Part shown: positions 28,808 through 41,230 of the stretch, piece after piece
Numbering within the stretch: the first letter of the stretch is position 1
How the letters are laid out: each line of letters starts with the position of its first letter
NCBI GenBank assembly: GCA_905160935.1
Contig: CAJHZI010000696.1
Span: 386,001 to 450,000, forward strand
Reading direction: 5' to 3'
Length of the DNA stretch: 64,000 nucleotides
Origin: Enchytraeus crypticus
Lineage: Eukaryota; Annelida; Clitellata; Enchytraeida; Enchytraeidae
Translations under genes and position numbers: made by a program
Notes under the pieces: model-generated
The model's database searches: none
Told to the model about the DNA's origin: nothing
What the model saw: only the letters and a program-made list of their open reading frames with translations

Positions 28808-28920
28808 ATCTCTCTTTCTCTCTCTCTCTCTCTCTCGCTCTCTCTATCTATCTATCTATCCATCCGTCCATCCGTCCGTCCGTCCATTTTTCTATCTATC
28901 TATCTATCTATCTCTGACTC
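28748..28920 (+). repeat. (CT)n, (CTAT)n and (CCGT)n microsatellite
   Basis: CT repeats turning into CTAT and then CCGTCCAT tetranucleotides, then CTAT again. Ser-Leu repeat frames here are artefacts. Confidence 0.95.
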
Positions 28921-29699
28921 TCACGATCTCTTTTTCTCAATTTCTAATTACTGCTGTTCAATGCATTAGTTGATTCTTTAACAAGCATATTCTGTAATTT
29001 ATGACATTCTTCTTTTTTAATTTTCTAACATAAACAAATAAAAAGCATTTTTATTTATTAGTATCATTAGCATAAAAATGTATTGAAAAACTTTTATGCC
29101 ATAGTTTACTATAGATTAAACTAATTCACATAACAAACAAATTTTAGCCACTGTACACATCAGTACTGTTTTCAAAGTGTCAATAGAAATTCAAATAGTA
29201 AGCATATCATTGATAACTTTTATTGCGTGATGAGTGTTAGAGAAATAGTGTTTAATTTATTATATTGAATGCTGTATGAAAACAATTTACTAATCCTAAT
29301 AATACATACCTCTAAAAGATGCTTTTAAAATTTTATACCTCTAGTGGAATGTTATAAAACATAATTTAATAGTTGCGGGTTTGGAGTTGTATAATCCTGT
29401 AAGGTTATTTCTTAAATTTTCTTTTTTTAGTAAAATAATTCGCATGGTTTATAAGTTAGAAGGTTGAGAGACTTGTAATAAAGAATGCGCTTACTTGGGT
29501 GGGATTAAATTAGTTGTAAATCATTGCAGCCCAGAGGTCACCGGGTTTGATAATTACGAGGCTTCTGTTCTCAGGTACAGCGGCTGATTAAGATTTATGA
29601 TCTCGAGCGGGAGATAGACTGAGACCGACAGTGAAAGAGGGAAAAGGAAATTTATTTATTTTTTAATATTTTATATTTATTATTAATTTTTTTATTCCG
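28921..29699. other. AT-rich non-coding stretch
   Basis: I see no gene or recognisable repeat here. Confidence 0.5.
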
Positions 29700-29885
29700 T
29701 ACAGTTACACACATGGCATACCGCATGCATGTGCTACATAGTTTCCTTTCTTGGTTTCTGTTTTTGTAGTTTTCGTTATTTCCTCCACTCCTCTCCAAGG
29801 CTATTTCTAATCGTTGCCTTTTGTTGGCGTTCCAATAGCAGCCGGCGCAAATTTGAGAATAACTTCCATCACCCTGGGGATTACA
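29700..29885 (-). mobile_element. 3' part of tRNA/5S SINE (family 2)
   Basis: Reverse complement of the body of the 34427 copy, including the ATGTGTGTAACTG end, GAAACTATGTAGCACATGC, ATTGGAACGCCAAC and the CCAGGGTGATGG junction. It lies 300 bp from an opposite-oriented copy at 30180, so the two form an inverted repeat. Confidence 0.75.
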
Positions 29886-30179
29886 GATGTCCCGCTATGT
29901 AGAGAGAATTTTGAGTAGATCTAGTAACGATAGGCTAAAGAAATAGTTCTATTAAACTTTTAATTGAAAGTAACAATTTTATATATCAGTTAAATTTAAT
30001 TTTTCATATTCCCACCTCATAGAAAAGTCATTTGTCATGAATCAAATTGTCATGAATTTGTCATGCTTTTATTCATGAATCTATTATCTTCTTCCTTCTT
30101 TTCACAAATCTTTAACGACGTTCATATTTTCCAAGTTAAACGATGCATTAATCAATCAATCTTGCTAGTCTAGACCCAA

Positions 30180-30335
30180 CGCATGCTTGATTACTCTGAT
30201 CCTCTTCTCATCAACAAAAGGCAACGATTACTAATAACCATGGAGGGATAAGGACGAAATAACGAAAACTACAAAACAGCAACCAAAAGAAAGGAAACTA
30301 TCCTACACATGCGTATGACATGTGTGTAACTATAC
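30180..30335 (+). mobile_element. 3' part of tRNA/5S SINE (family 2)
   Basis: AAAAGGCAACGATTACTAAT, AACCATGGAGGGATAAGG and the CATGTGTGTAACTATACG end match the body of the full-length copy. Confidence 0.75.
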
Positions 30336-30657
30336 GAAAAAAATAAACATTGTCTTGTATTGGACAGAAATGCACAAAATCTGATTGGTTTTCTACACCT
30401 TGAGCAGTGAGCACTCCGTCTTTTAATTTGCGCATTGATTCATGTTACCATCGAAAAATTATCTGAAACCCGTTGCAATAACACAAACAAATACATGTAT
30501 ATCTATAGGCTATGGCAATACTTTTAAACTTTCCTTTGGTTACACGCATGACAAAAAGCACACATTACAGAGTTTCCTTGCCTAAGATGTTACCTTTCTA
30601 TAGCCTTTGTCTTTTTCTTCAATCCACGATTACTGGTAATTGTTGCATATAAACTAT

Positions 30658-30715
30658 AATGATGATGATGATGATGATGATGACGACGATGACGACCATG
30701 ATGATGATGATGATT
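30658..30715 (+). repeat. (ATG)n microsatellite
   Basis: GATGAT run with a few GAC/CAT variants. Confidence 0.9.
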
Positions 30716-30919
30716 TAAGTATGGTGAGAAGATGATGATGCTCATACAGACCTTTTTATAGATGAAAAACGTTATTACCAAAAATAAAAAACGTTGAAAA
30801 AACGTTAGTAGCGTACACGTAGGCTTGCATGTACAGTTTATTATCATGCCAGTATGTTATTATTTTATAAAAAAAATAATGCCGTAAAATGCCGTATAGT
30901 ATTTTGCAGTCAAAGCAGC

Positions 30920-31010
30920 TTAATAGTAACCTTCCAACACCCTGGGATTTCATTCGGTCCTGTCTGTATTCGGTCTTCCAGCCCATTCAAGTACTGGCCG
31001 GGCTACAAGT
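30920..31010 (-). repeat. 5S-like part of SINE family 2, diverged
   Basis: Contains reverse complements of CCCAGGGTGTTGGAAGGTTA and of the GGTTAGTACTT-like 5S block (here GCCCGGCCAGTACTTG). Confidence 0.55.
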
Positions 31011-32739
31011 CAATTTTATTTAACAAAACAGGTGGAATGTCGGTCAGGCTGAAAACAAAGTAGTTGAATTATTTATTAACTTTAGACTTTCAATTAAAAA
31101 ACTCCTTACGATTTCCTGAACCAATATATGAAGATTGATTGCAATAAAATAGCACCTTGTTAATTTCATTTGACTTCTACAACTTTGATTTTAAAAGAGG
31201 CGTTTTAAGGGATGTCAACTGAATTTTCCATAAAACATTGAGTTTTCTTAGTACAAAATAATACGGTCATTAAGGAAAAGATTTAAACTTTAACCCATCT
31301 AATTCTTGCTAACTTACCCCTTGTAAAACCTTGACTATCAAAAAACACACATAATTAAAATTTTATAACTTAATTCTGATTCTATGCTAACCTAAATTCT
31401 ATCGAATAGAATTAATATTAATTTACATTAATTTGTGACATAAAATGCTAACATTTAAACTTTTTTGATACTAGTACACATTGCTATTCGTGTAGGCTCA
31501 TCAATAATATATCTTTCGAATAACAGAGTTTCGCATTGTTAGCAGAATTAAGCAAGCTAAAAGAATAATTATACCGCAGTTATTTATATAAAGGAACTCT
31601 TTTCATTATTCAATTCTTTTTACCCCAACGACGGAAATGACGAATTACTTTCTGCTATTGTTGTATATCAATTTCGAGACCGTGAAGTATGGAAAGACGA
31701 TCAAGATTGAGAAAGAAGACTCATGAGACCCATGTAGTAGGAGCTTGTACTAGTAACGATCTACACTCGTGGTACTCTACAAAATATGTCAGTTAGACAC
31801 AGAGCTAGACCATATCGTTCATTCCACTTTTGATCTGATTTCAATTAAACACTCGTCAGTTATTCTTCTGCCAACTTTCTCTTCCCTATCATCCCCTGCT
31901 CTAAATTATTTGCTTCCTCTTCAATGTAGTCCTAAACCTGCTTTGTATTATGATTCGTAGAGTAATACATACGGTCTAGCGCCTATGTTACAGAGTTCAT
32001 TGCTAAGTTATTGTTTTTTGGTCGTTTTCAACTTTCTTCTCATTTAATGATTATTTAGTTAATTTATTTATTGATTTCTTTATTCATTCATCAATCAAAC
32101 GTAAAAAACATAAAGAGAACAAATAAACAAGGAGAATATAGAAACATAAATATATGAAATATATTTGAATGAATGGAATATACAGGCCATAGAAGCAACC
32201 TATTCCGGATGTAGTTCATTAAAAGTAGAAAATAAAAATAAAAAGCTTGACTAATAGTATAAAACTAATAACTAATTAACTAATGGTACAAGAGTGAAGG
32301 CAGCCAAAGAAATAGATAAAATAAATTCACTACACAAAATCAGTATTCAGAAAAACACAATTTTAAAAATTAAAAGCAATATTTCAAAGATTTCAATTTC
32401 CTTCCATCCAGAACGGTTTATTACTTTAAACAAACATAACAGTTCAGCAAATGAAAGAAATTAATATACAAATATAAAAGTGAATAGCGAACATCAACCA
32501 TAAGATATGTAAATAAAATACAATCTAAAGTAAGGAGTTCAATTCAGATGTTCCTAATTTAGCAGTTCAAACCAATCTAAGAAAAGAAACAAACACCACT
32601 AAGAGTTTAAATAACTCCGTTGAAATTGCACAGGAGAGTCCATATGATGTAAATGCAAATATATAGACAATTCTAATTATCACTGTTAGCCATTTACTTA
32701 TATCAGATTCACACAAGCCCTATTTAAAGATTATGTGTG
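31011..32739. other. AT-rich non-coding stretch
   Basis: Nothing recognised. The only longer frame (31769-31960) has no domain. Confidence 0.5.
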
Positions 32740-32900
32740 CCATTTGCCATTTGCTACCAGGTAGCAGCAAGTGCAGATTTAAGGATAATTTTTAACATCC
32801 CGGTTTTATATTCAATGCTTTCAGAGCTCGGTATTGCAAGAGGTCACCTATCCAAGTTCTAACCGGGCTCGATGTTACTTTAGTTCGCTTTAGACGTACT
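32740..32900 (-). repeat. SINE family 2 copy, diverged
   Basis: Reverse complement shows GAGCCCGGTTAGAACTTGG and GGTGACCTCTTGCAATACCG, a clear 5S-rRNA-like order, followed by an A-containing body. Confidence 0.65.
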
Positions 32901-33935
32901 TACTGTAGACTAATAATGCGCTAAACCCCGCCCCAGAATATACATTAATTGGATGCAACTGTTAATATATAACAGCCTTTTATATTATACTGTTCGTGGG
33001 AATAATATTATATTCTAGAGGATTATAACAGGAAATTACAGAAGAACTGCATGAACAACGTAAATATAGTTTGTTTGCGTCAACGATTGTATAACCATGA
33101 AGATTAGCCTATTCTAATACATTGATTAAATATATAATATTTATTATATATTTAAAACATAATAGCTATTTATATACAATTTTATTATATAGTATCCCTT
33201 ATATATTTAAAAAATGTAATTAAGTTGTTAAATCCATACGAGTTCATCATCATCATCATCATCCTCCCTTGAATCCCAGTTTAAATTCATAAGAGTTAAA
33301 ACAGTTTTACTTTAACAAATAAAAATCAGTAAAACTTCTCTACAATTATCTAGATAATAAAACCGAGATACGTTTTCAACATTTACTCCAAGCTTGATTT
33401 ATCCATGTCCATGATTTATCTTGCCACCTACTTGCAAACCATGCCTCCAGTCTACTGTCCTCCACTGAGTTCAATACATTACGAGCTGTTGCTGTTTATT
33501 TATGCAGCCGTACATCATTCATCTCACACTCACGCATCCGCTTTAAAGTCCGATAACTTAAATAATTTATATCAAGCCGCATGTGCGTGCATATAGAAAT
33601 TTGTAATCAGTTTTACTCGATACAGCCAAACTCCGACTGTGGTCGTTACTCTACGATGCACTACTTAGCTATGCTACTGTTGAATTACTTTGTTCTATAA
33701 CTATAGAAGAAATTTAAACAATAATTCTCTTTCCCAATAGTTTATAAAATTTACAGTATATAAAATAATTTAGTTGATAAAAATACAGTTTTATGTAAAT
33801 AGTTGTTGTATAATACTTGACGTATAGTAGAGATTCTTAAATGATTTAAGACTCTGTATTAGGCCAATACGTCTATACGTCAACGATTTAAGTTAAATCA
33901 TGGTCCCCAAATGATTTTTAATGAGGATCCAATGC
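32901..33935. other. AT-rich non-coding stretch
   Basis: A short (ATC)n run at 33245-33263 is the only feature seen. Confidence 0.5.
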
Positions 33936-33969
33936 CTCTCTCTCTCTCTCCTCTCTCTCTGTCTCTGTC

Positions 33970-34033
<64 letters not shown>

Positions 34034-34129
34034 AGAGTCATACAAAACGGGCTGGCCCCTTTATTCAGAAAATATAATTCTTTGCATTGGTTCTTATTTT
34101 GTACGCCAGAAGACCTATGAATATATAGG

Positions 34130-34213
<84 letters not shown>

Positions 34214-34293
34214 CATATCCATAGGTTTATATTGTTGTACAAAATATTTTACTATGTATATATATAATATATATATATATATGTATATATGTA

Positions 34294-34360
<67 letters not shown>

Positions 34361-34361
34361 T
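33936..34361 (+). repeat. Compound microsatellites (CT)n, (AT)n, (AG)n
   Basis: CT repeat at 33936-34031, AT repeat running into AG repeat at 34130-34210, and AT/ATGT repeat at 34255-34361, separated by short unique spacers. Confidence 0.95.
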
Positions 34362-34426
34362 ATTTATAAATAATAAGAAGACTAATGCATCTCCTCTAGG
34401 CATCTCGTCCAGTATTCCGTTTCGAT

Positions 34427-34742
34427 CGGGGGGCGGGATTAGCGCAGTCGGTTAAGCTGCGCGTCAGTTGAGTGAAGTTAAGCTCCATCGCGCCGGTTAG
34501 TACATTGTGGGCGACCACCTTGGATGACCGAGTGTTGACAGCTTTGAAAGAAAAAAAATCCCGAGGGTGTTGGAAGGTTATTCTTAAATCCGCGCCGGCT
34601 GCAATTGATGCGCCAACAAAAGACAACGATTACTAATAACCATGGAAAGGAATGGAGGAAATACTGAAAACTACAAAAACAGAAACCAAGAAAGGAAACC
34701 ATGTAGCACATGCGGTATGTCATGTGTGTAACTAAAGGAACA
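34427..34742 (+). mobile_element. Full-length chimeric tRNA/5S-rRNA SINE (family 2)
   Basis: About 315 bp. The head GGCGGGATTAGCGCAGTCGG and following TTAAGC has a tRNA A-box layout (TAGCNNAGTNGGTTA). The next block reads like the 3' half of 5S rRNA: GTGAAGTTAAGCTCCATCG, then CGGTTAGTAC, GGGCGACCACCTTGGATGAC and CGAGTGTTGACAGC. The body follows with CCGAGGGTGTTGGAAGGTTA and CCGCGCCGGCTGCAATTGAT. The end is CATGTGTGTAACTAAAGG. Six further partial copies are in the window. Confidence 0.8.
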
Positions 34743-35284
34743 AAAAAAAATATTTCGTCGAAGCGTTCTTAAGACATGTTATTATTTGATTTAGATCAGA
34801 TACGCTCACCGCTCGCAGAGGGCGCCAGTTTTATTCGCTTTAACTCTGTACTGCCGCTGATTATTGGAGATTGGACTTCCTTTTAAAATATATTAACATT
34901 TTGTAAAAAATCAAGTCCTGGCTCATCTAAAGTCTCAAAAATTGCTTACAATTGCAAATTACAGCATTGCCAAATTAAATTACAAAGACTCGTCAATTCA
35001 TAATGCAACCTTTGTCAGGTTAAAATCTAAATTATAGAAAAATATTAGATAATAATAAAATCACTGATAGTGAAATAATTTATCTACCACAATGGGCGAA
35101 AGACTGGTAGCAATCAGTGAGCCTGGGTTCTCATGAAATGTTTTTTCCTCATTAAGTGCTTGACACCAATTCTCTTTCAAGTCCACATCCTTATCCTTAA
35201 ATCCCTGTCCTACGCTTCGACTTTGAGTCTGGCGATAGAACTTAATCCCAACTGTTAAGGGAAGACCTATCGTTTAAATGTTGG
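34743..35284. other. Non-coding stretch
   Basis: Nothing recognised. Confidence 0.5.
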
Positions 35285-35490
35285 CTTAACGTCAAGGTCA
35301 GAAGTCTGAAGGGCTTCTCTTCAAGACGGCAGGTGTACCTGCGTACCCTGAACGGTGAATGTCCGAGATTTTACTCCCTGCTCAGCTCCACCGGGAATTG
35401 ATCCCATGACGTCAGGAATGGCCATTTGAAACTTCATGCCGTTACCTAATGCTTTTATACACTGAGCCAGCAGGATTTTCAAAGTCACCA
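35285..35490 (-). mobile_element. tRNA-like SINE, family 3
   Basis: On the minus strand it contains a B-box-like GGGATCAATTCCCGGTGGAG, then GAGCAGGGAGTAAAATCTCG and GACATTCACCGTTCAGGG, and ends with GAGAAGCCCTTCAGACTTCT. Other copies are at 58000, 58745, 60635 (minus) and 11340. Confidence 0.65.
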
Positions 35491-36710
35491 AGACATTAAG
35501 TTAAGGGAAGACCTAATTTAACGTTGCTCATTTATGTTCCTAGACCGGCACAGTTGCAATAGAATTGCTTTAGTACCAGCCCTACAGGCAACAGCGCCTT
35601 ATGACAGCTGGTGCTGACATCTGAGCAATATTATGACTACAGTGGAGCCGCGTTCATTTTAAATAAGGGACTACATAAAATATTTAATAACAAAATTAAA
35701 CATGTGTCTGTATAAGTGAACAAATAGTCCATGATGATTACAAGTTTTCCGGGGGCATTACCGGAAGATTTTTCAAGCCTGCGGGTGGCATCTTGGGGAA
35801 AATGAGGCTTAATAGCTAATTCGGATTCGCATAAATTTGCCAAAGAGAAGAGCATACAATCTCTTTGATACCTAAAATAATGATATTTCTCTTCCTATTG
35901 TTAATGTCCTTCGCCGAATTAGTCACTATTTTAAATATGCTGAGATAGTTAAATTACGGGGTTATAGAGTTCTCAGCAGTTTGAGTTACATTTCAAGATT
36001 CTAAGTTACAAGACTATACCATTACATTTAATATAATTGTTATAATTTCAAGAATGATTCTTAGTTTCATTGAATAGAGAGAAAACAGTTTAACTAAAAT
36101 GATATGAAACATATATAAAGCTTAACAATGAGTGTCTTGGACACAGAATAGATTGTCATAGCCTATTAATATTTTATGTAATGGTTGAACAAAATTTGAG
36201 ATAAGTGAGTTGGGGGTGGTAATTTGACGCATTAATTGAGCGCGAGACTCAAAATAGTGAGTCCTGAATTCAAATCATGAGCAAATCAGTTTCTAAAAAC
36301 AATAGAACTGGATTTAAAGGTTAAATTATTGGCTTGCATCAGTGCGCGCCATTTCAATGCAACAATTAAGAATAATCATAAACTGAGAAAACAAATTTTA
36401 ACAAATATAGCCATATCGAATCAAACAATTACACTCTGTAAACATATATGGTATATCAAGTGTACTAGCTAGACGAAGAAAACCCCCAAAATACTATTTT
36501 TCAGTCCTAGAGCTGCGGGGGCTTAACTACCCATTTACCCCCTAGCGTTTTCTGGACTATCCCTGCTCGCTGGCTTGTTTGTGTGCGTTAGAATGTTAAT
36601 CAAGGCGCTGGTTTCAGTTACAGCAAGAGAGCGTAACGATTCGACGGTTACAAGTTTCTTACAAGTAGATATACATACAAGGTCTTGCGTGTGCATTGCA
36701 GTAATGGTAG
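35491..36710. other. Non-coding stretch
   Basis: No gene or clear repeat; the frame at 35637-35855 (minus) has no recognisable domain. Confidence 0.5.
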
Positions 36711-36835
36711 CTAGCGTGTAACCTATATATCAATCGTGTAATCTATGTATCAGTCGTGTAACCCGTGTATCTAGCGTGTAATTCGTGTATCTAGCGTATA
36801 ACCCGTGCATTTATCTATAGTGTAACCGGTGTATC
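36711..36835 (+). repeat. Short tandem repeat, about 20-22 bp unit
   Basis: Five to six diverged units of the type CGTGTAACCCGTGTATCTAG. Confidence 0.75.
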
Positions 36836-37339
36836 TATCTAGCAGTATTTGTAAGTTGAAGTCGTAACTCGATAAACTGAAAGTGTCTGAATGAAAACCT
36901 GTGCTGTACTAAACAAGACGCCTAATTTTTTAAGCTTTAACTCTAAATGTTTAAAATCTAGACCGTACCACTGTGGAATTCGTCGGAGACGGTAATTTAC
37001 AAATTAGAATTGAAATTTAGGTTACGGTCATAACCAAGTTATCTCGAAGTTTAACGTAATATATTTATAAATAATTAATGAAACAATTTTTGCTCAAAAC
37101 TGTACGGCAAGTACGGAAAGTCCTGTAGTCAGTCCCAATACTGACCTGGAATCCTTGACTTTATTGTATTGACACGTTAAATCAGCAAAATTGGATTAGG
37201 CCTACGTCAGCAAAGTCTTAATCTATACTTTAGTGATACTAATATGGTTGGAAAGCTTCATAACACTCAAAACGTTAATATGTATTTAATTAATTTGTAA
37301 TTAACAAATTAATCAGGAATTAGAAAGCTAAAGCACTAG
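36836..37339. other. Non-coding stretch
   Basis: Nothing recognised. Confidence 0.5.
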
Positions 37340-37490
37340 GACCCACACCAACGCCAGAAAGGGCTTTCGGTTGGTGAGCGCCTAGGCTTCAGAAATTTCT
37401 ACAAAATTGTCTACAAAGAATGGCAGAGACTTTGATATGGTATGGGACAAAGAGGAGTGAAGAAGGTCCATTCATATTCCGACCCTAGTT
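37340..37490 (+). repeat. Dispersed repeat, family 4
   Basis: GGTTGGTGAGCGCCTAGGCT, AGAAATTTCTACAAAATTGT and AAGAATGGCAGAGA match 57305-57420. Probably a degenerate transposon piece. Confidence 0.55.
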
Positions 37491-37777
37491 AAACTGTGAT
37501 TAAATAGAAGAAGATAAAGAAAGCTAAGGTAAATAAATTTATGAAGTCTACAATTTTCTACAACCCTTCATATTAAGTATGTATTAGGAATACATCTAAT
37601 TAATTGAGTCGCATTGATGTCGTGATTATGTTCTTGCTCCATTTCTTTAATTTTAGCCATTCAAGCTATTGACATAAATTTACCGATTAAATCCAGGCCG
37701 CTAAAAATGTTATCTTTTTACTGGAAAGAACGGTAGCAAATGGTCAAATTGAATTCGGTATCATATGAATGGACAAT

Positions 37778-37925
37778 ACAGGTAAAAGCTGGTAAAGCTA
37801 GTGTTAACGTCATTTTCCTCACTCGAAAGCGATGTCAGTGACAGGCGAGCCCATATAGATTTGAACCCCGCACATACTGATCCGCGGTCGAATATCTTAC
37901 CGACAGCGCCACTGGCTCCAGCCAG
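37778..37925 (-). repeat. tRNA-derived SINE, family 1
   Basis: Reverse complement reads GGCTGGAGCCAGTGGCGCTG, GACCGCGGATCAGTATGTGC and GGGGTTCAAATC, then the GAGTGAGGAAAATGACGTTA tail. Confidence 0.75.
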
Positions 37926-38112
37926 GAAGCTGTCAATATGCAAGAGATAAGTAGTTAACAAGTAATAAAGTATGTATTGTATATATTCTAATAGGTTATT
38001 TTTACCAGACGGGTCTAACGATCGTTTTGTCCATTGTGAGTCATAAAAAGTGATTATTTCATCCAGATTCGCGTTTCCTTCGTTAACCCTTGAACGAAAG
38101 GAACGAAAAACT

Positions 38113-38168
38113 AAGTAAGTATCAAAGGAGGTATTTACTAGCGTAAATACCTCCTTTGATACTTACTT
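38113..38168. repeat. Perfect hairpin, 26-bp arms and 4-base loop
   Basis: Left arm 38113-38138 starts AAGTAAGTATCAAAGGAGG; loop is TAGC (38139-38142); right arm 38143-38168 is its exact complement. It sits at the left border of the 12-bp minisatellite and the right arm is continuous with the repeat units. Confidence 0.9.
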
Positions 38169-38848
38169 ACTTTGATACTTACTTTGATACTTACTTTGAT
38201 ACTTACTTTGATACTTACTTTGATACTTGCTTACTTTGATACTTACTTATTTTGAGACTTATTTTGATACTTACTTAGTTTGATACTTACTTTGATACTT
38301 GCATACTTTGTTACTTACTTTGTTACTTACTTTGTTACTTACTTTGTTACTTACTTTGATACTTACTTTGATACTTACTTTGATACTTACTTTGATACTT
38401 ACTTTGATACTTACTTAGTTTGATACTTACTTTGATACTTGCTTACTTTGTTACTTACTTTGTTACTTTGTTACTTACTTTGATACTTACTTAGTTTGAT
38501 ACTTTGATACTTGCTTACTTTGTTACTTACTTTGTTACTTACTTTGATACTTACTTATGATACTTACTTTGATACTTACTTTGATACGTACTTAGTTTGA
38601 TACTTACTTTGATACTTACTTAGTTTGATACTTACTTTGATACTTGCTTACTTTGTTACTTACTTTGTTACTTTATTACTTACTTTGATACTTACTTTGA
38701 TACTTACTTTGATACTTGCTTACTTTGATACTTGCTTACTTTGATACTTGCTTACTTTGATACTTACTTTGATACTTGCTTACTTTGATACTTGCTTACT
38801 TTGATACTTGCTTACTTTGATACTTACTTTGATACTTGCTTACTTTAG
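38150..38848 (+). repeat. 12-bp minisatellite (TTTGATACTTAC)n
   Basis: About 700 bp of TTTGATACTTAC units with TTTGTTACTTAC, GCTTACTTTGATACTT and AGTTTGATAC variants arranged in higher-order blocks (16- and 24-bp multiples). Confidence 0.95.
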
Positions 38849-40880
38849 CAACATTGCAAGTCTTTTTTATAATGCTAAAGCTTATCGTATGGAAAGCAAT
38901 ACACTGCAGTCATACATTGGTCATAGTACAAACTTTAAGGGCTCCCAATGTATTGCACTATTTACGACAACATAGCTCAAAAATAACTGCAGAACCGTAT
39001 TGAAGATACACGGACACCAGCTTGCCGCTCTCAACATTTCTTATTTCACTGTCATATGAATCTGCATGAAATACATACTACGATACGAAATTACATATCG
39101 TTTTGATTTTGCATATTTTCGTCAAGTGCGAGTATTGGGTGGGTAAGGAGGGGAGGGGGTGAATACTTGAGTTAGTGGGGGGACGAGTACTTTGAAGTAT
39201 AGAAGTGTACTTTATTGAAGTATGTAGCGACACTTGAGAGTCGATTGACTTCAGTTATATGGCATATCACGCCGCTACAATACCTCTGTTTATTCACTTT
39301 TCTCTCGCCTGCCTCTACGCGCCGATAACATAGTAAATTCATACTCGTGCAATATTCTAGCTCGTAAAATGACGACGGTCCCAACATTCGCCGTGAGATC
39401 ATCGCAACACGGCTGCCTCACTTTAAATTCCGTACAGCACAGTCTTTCGATTGGGTCTGCGTAAGTCCGACGATTAGGTTGTCGGATCTGTCCTTTTTGA
39501 AAATAAAAACCTATATACAACTTTTATAGAATTAAATATTTAATTATGAATTAGTTAAATATCATTTACAGATAATTTGAAAAATGTCTAAAATTCGAGC
39601 AAATCTATGCTGAAATGAATACTTTCTGCTAAAACTTTCTGATAGTTGTAGCATTTTTGTTTTCGTGAGTCTAACGCGATGTCACTTCTCATAAACTTTA
39701 TCGTTTGCTTTACGGTTCAAACTGTAGCGTTGAGTTTTATAAAAGCAAATATTTAATATCGTCTATAGCGGCTCTGCAAAGCCGATGCTCGCATTGCTGA
39801 ATAGATACTGTTTATTTGCTGTGTATATATTTACATTTACGTTTGTTTGCGTAAGTGGTTAAGTATAGACCCGTACAAGTCCTTTCTATGAACACAGTAT
39901 TACTATTCGGCCAATTTATGCTCGGGTGTGCCTTCATAATGCTCTCTGTTATTGTGGATGAAATTAGTACTAAAGGTGTGTTTATGTTGTTATTTAGTAG
40001 ATCGTATGTGGCTCATTTATACTCTACTTTTTTACAAGCCATGTGTCTATATTCTTTTCAATTTACATGGAATTGAATTGAAATAATTTAAATTTCGGCT
40101 AAATTTTCTCTGGCCAATTTTTAATATAATTCTATTTAAATTTGAGGAATTATATTTTATTCCTGTACGATTTGGAACCTCTATCGATCAATGAAATTGA
40201 CTTTGGACTTAATTGTCTTCCACGGTATTAAACCCGAGTTTAGGAATGTTAAATGATTTATAGATCCACTCATATGCGAATATGAATTGGAAAGCGGAAA
40301 ACAGAGAAGAGTGGAGGAGTAATTCACCATGGACCTGCCAGTAGGCAGTGCAGTAGGAGAGAGGTACTATGACCATCGGTAGTCTTTCTGTACGGAAATA
40401 TAAGTTAAAATTAGCTAAATTTTGTTAGTTAAATTTCTTTATTTTATATTAAATGCTCAAAACTTTGCCACTGTATGAAGCCCGTCATTGTTTCTTAACG
40501 ATGACTATTGAATTACGAAGCTTTCATTTTACATGTAAAATCTTGCTTCCATATTCAGGTTTGAACAGTTTAACGACTAAAATTAATAACTAGATTTAAT
40601 TTTGAAAAACGAGAAGAAATATGATCTAAATGTATCACTGAACTGAATAAAAATAATTTTAACAAGACCGATCAGTATTCGGTTATTAATGGACATGAAT
40701 TCAGCAACTTGATCTCAGCGACTATTTTCCTAAATCTAATTTTGTTGCTTACTCACAAGATTCGTCGATATACTCCTCCACTAGACACCGCATGGACTCT
40801 GTAATATGACTAAAGTCCAAAATCGTTCCAGACTTTTCAGAACTTCCTCATTCCTTATAATCGGAACCTAGATTCAAACA
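38849..40880. other. Upstream region of the Frizzled gene
   Basis: No gene seen. A family-4-like repeat with GACCTGCCAGTAGGCAGTGC lies at about 40310-40350. No TATA box was convincing upstream of 40881, and the first exon of the 5'UTR cannot be placed. Confidence 0.4.
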
Positions 40881-41230
40881 ATGTTTTTCCTTCTCCTCTT
40901 GACCGTCAGTCTACTGCCTGGAAGATCCTCAGGTACCTCGGCGGAGGCAGCGTATCCACCTCGAGGGCCGGCTGCTCTCGATGGCCCCGAGGTCCAGGGC
41001 CGATGCGAGAGGATCACGATACCTCTGTGCACGGCGATGAAGTATAATCAGACGGTGATGCCCAACCTCGTGGGTCACTCGAGCCAGAAAGAGGCGGAGC
41101 TGCGCATTAACGAGTTCATTCCGCTCATACAGCTTGGCTGCTCCAAGCTGCTCACGTTCTTCCTCTGCTCTCTCTATGCTCCGATGTGCACGGAGCAAGT
41201 GGATGAGACGCTGCTCATTCCTCCCTGCAA
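40881..41230 (+). CDS. Frizzled exon 1: signal peptide and first part of CRD
   Basis: Starts at ATG 40881 with hydrophobic [12 protein letters not shown]. It encodes eight-tenths of the CRD, including the conserved N-glycosylation site in KYNQTVMPN. It ends TGCAA before donor GTAGGC; the next two frame codons would be AAG TAG. Confidence 0.92.

Noticed and set aside
28608..28973. Ser-Leu repeat frames in (CT)n and GA tracts
   Set aside because: They follow the dinucleotide repeat and lack any domain; also at 33936 and 49739-50164.
34440..34545. A functional 5S rRNA or tRNA gene
   Set aside because: Neither a complete 5S fold nor a complete tRNA cloverleaf is present, and dispersed copies show it is a SINE.
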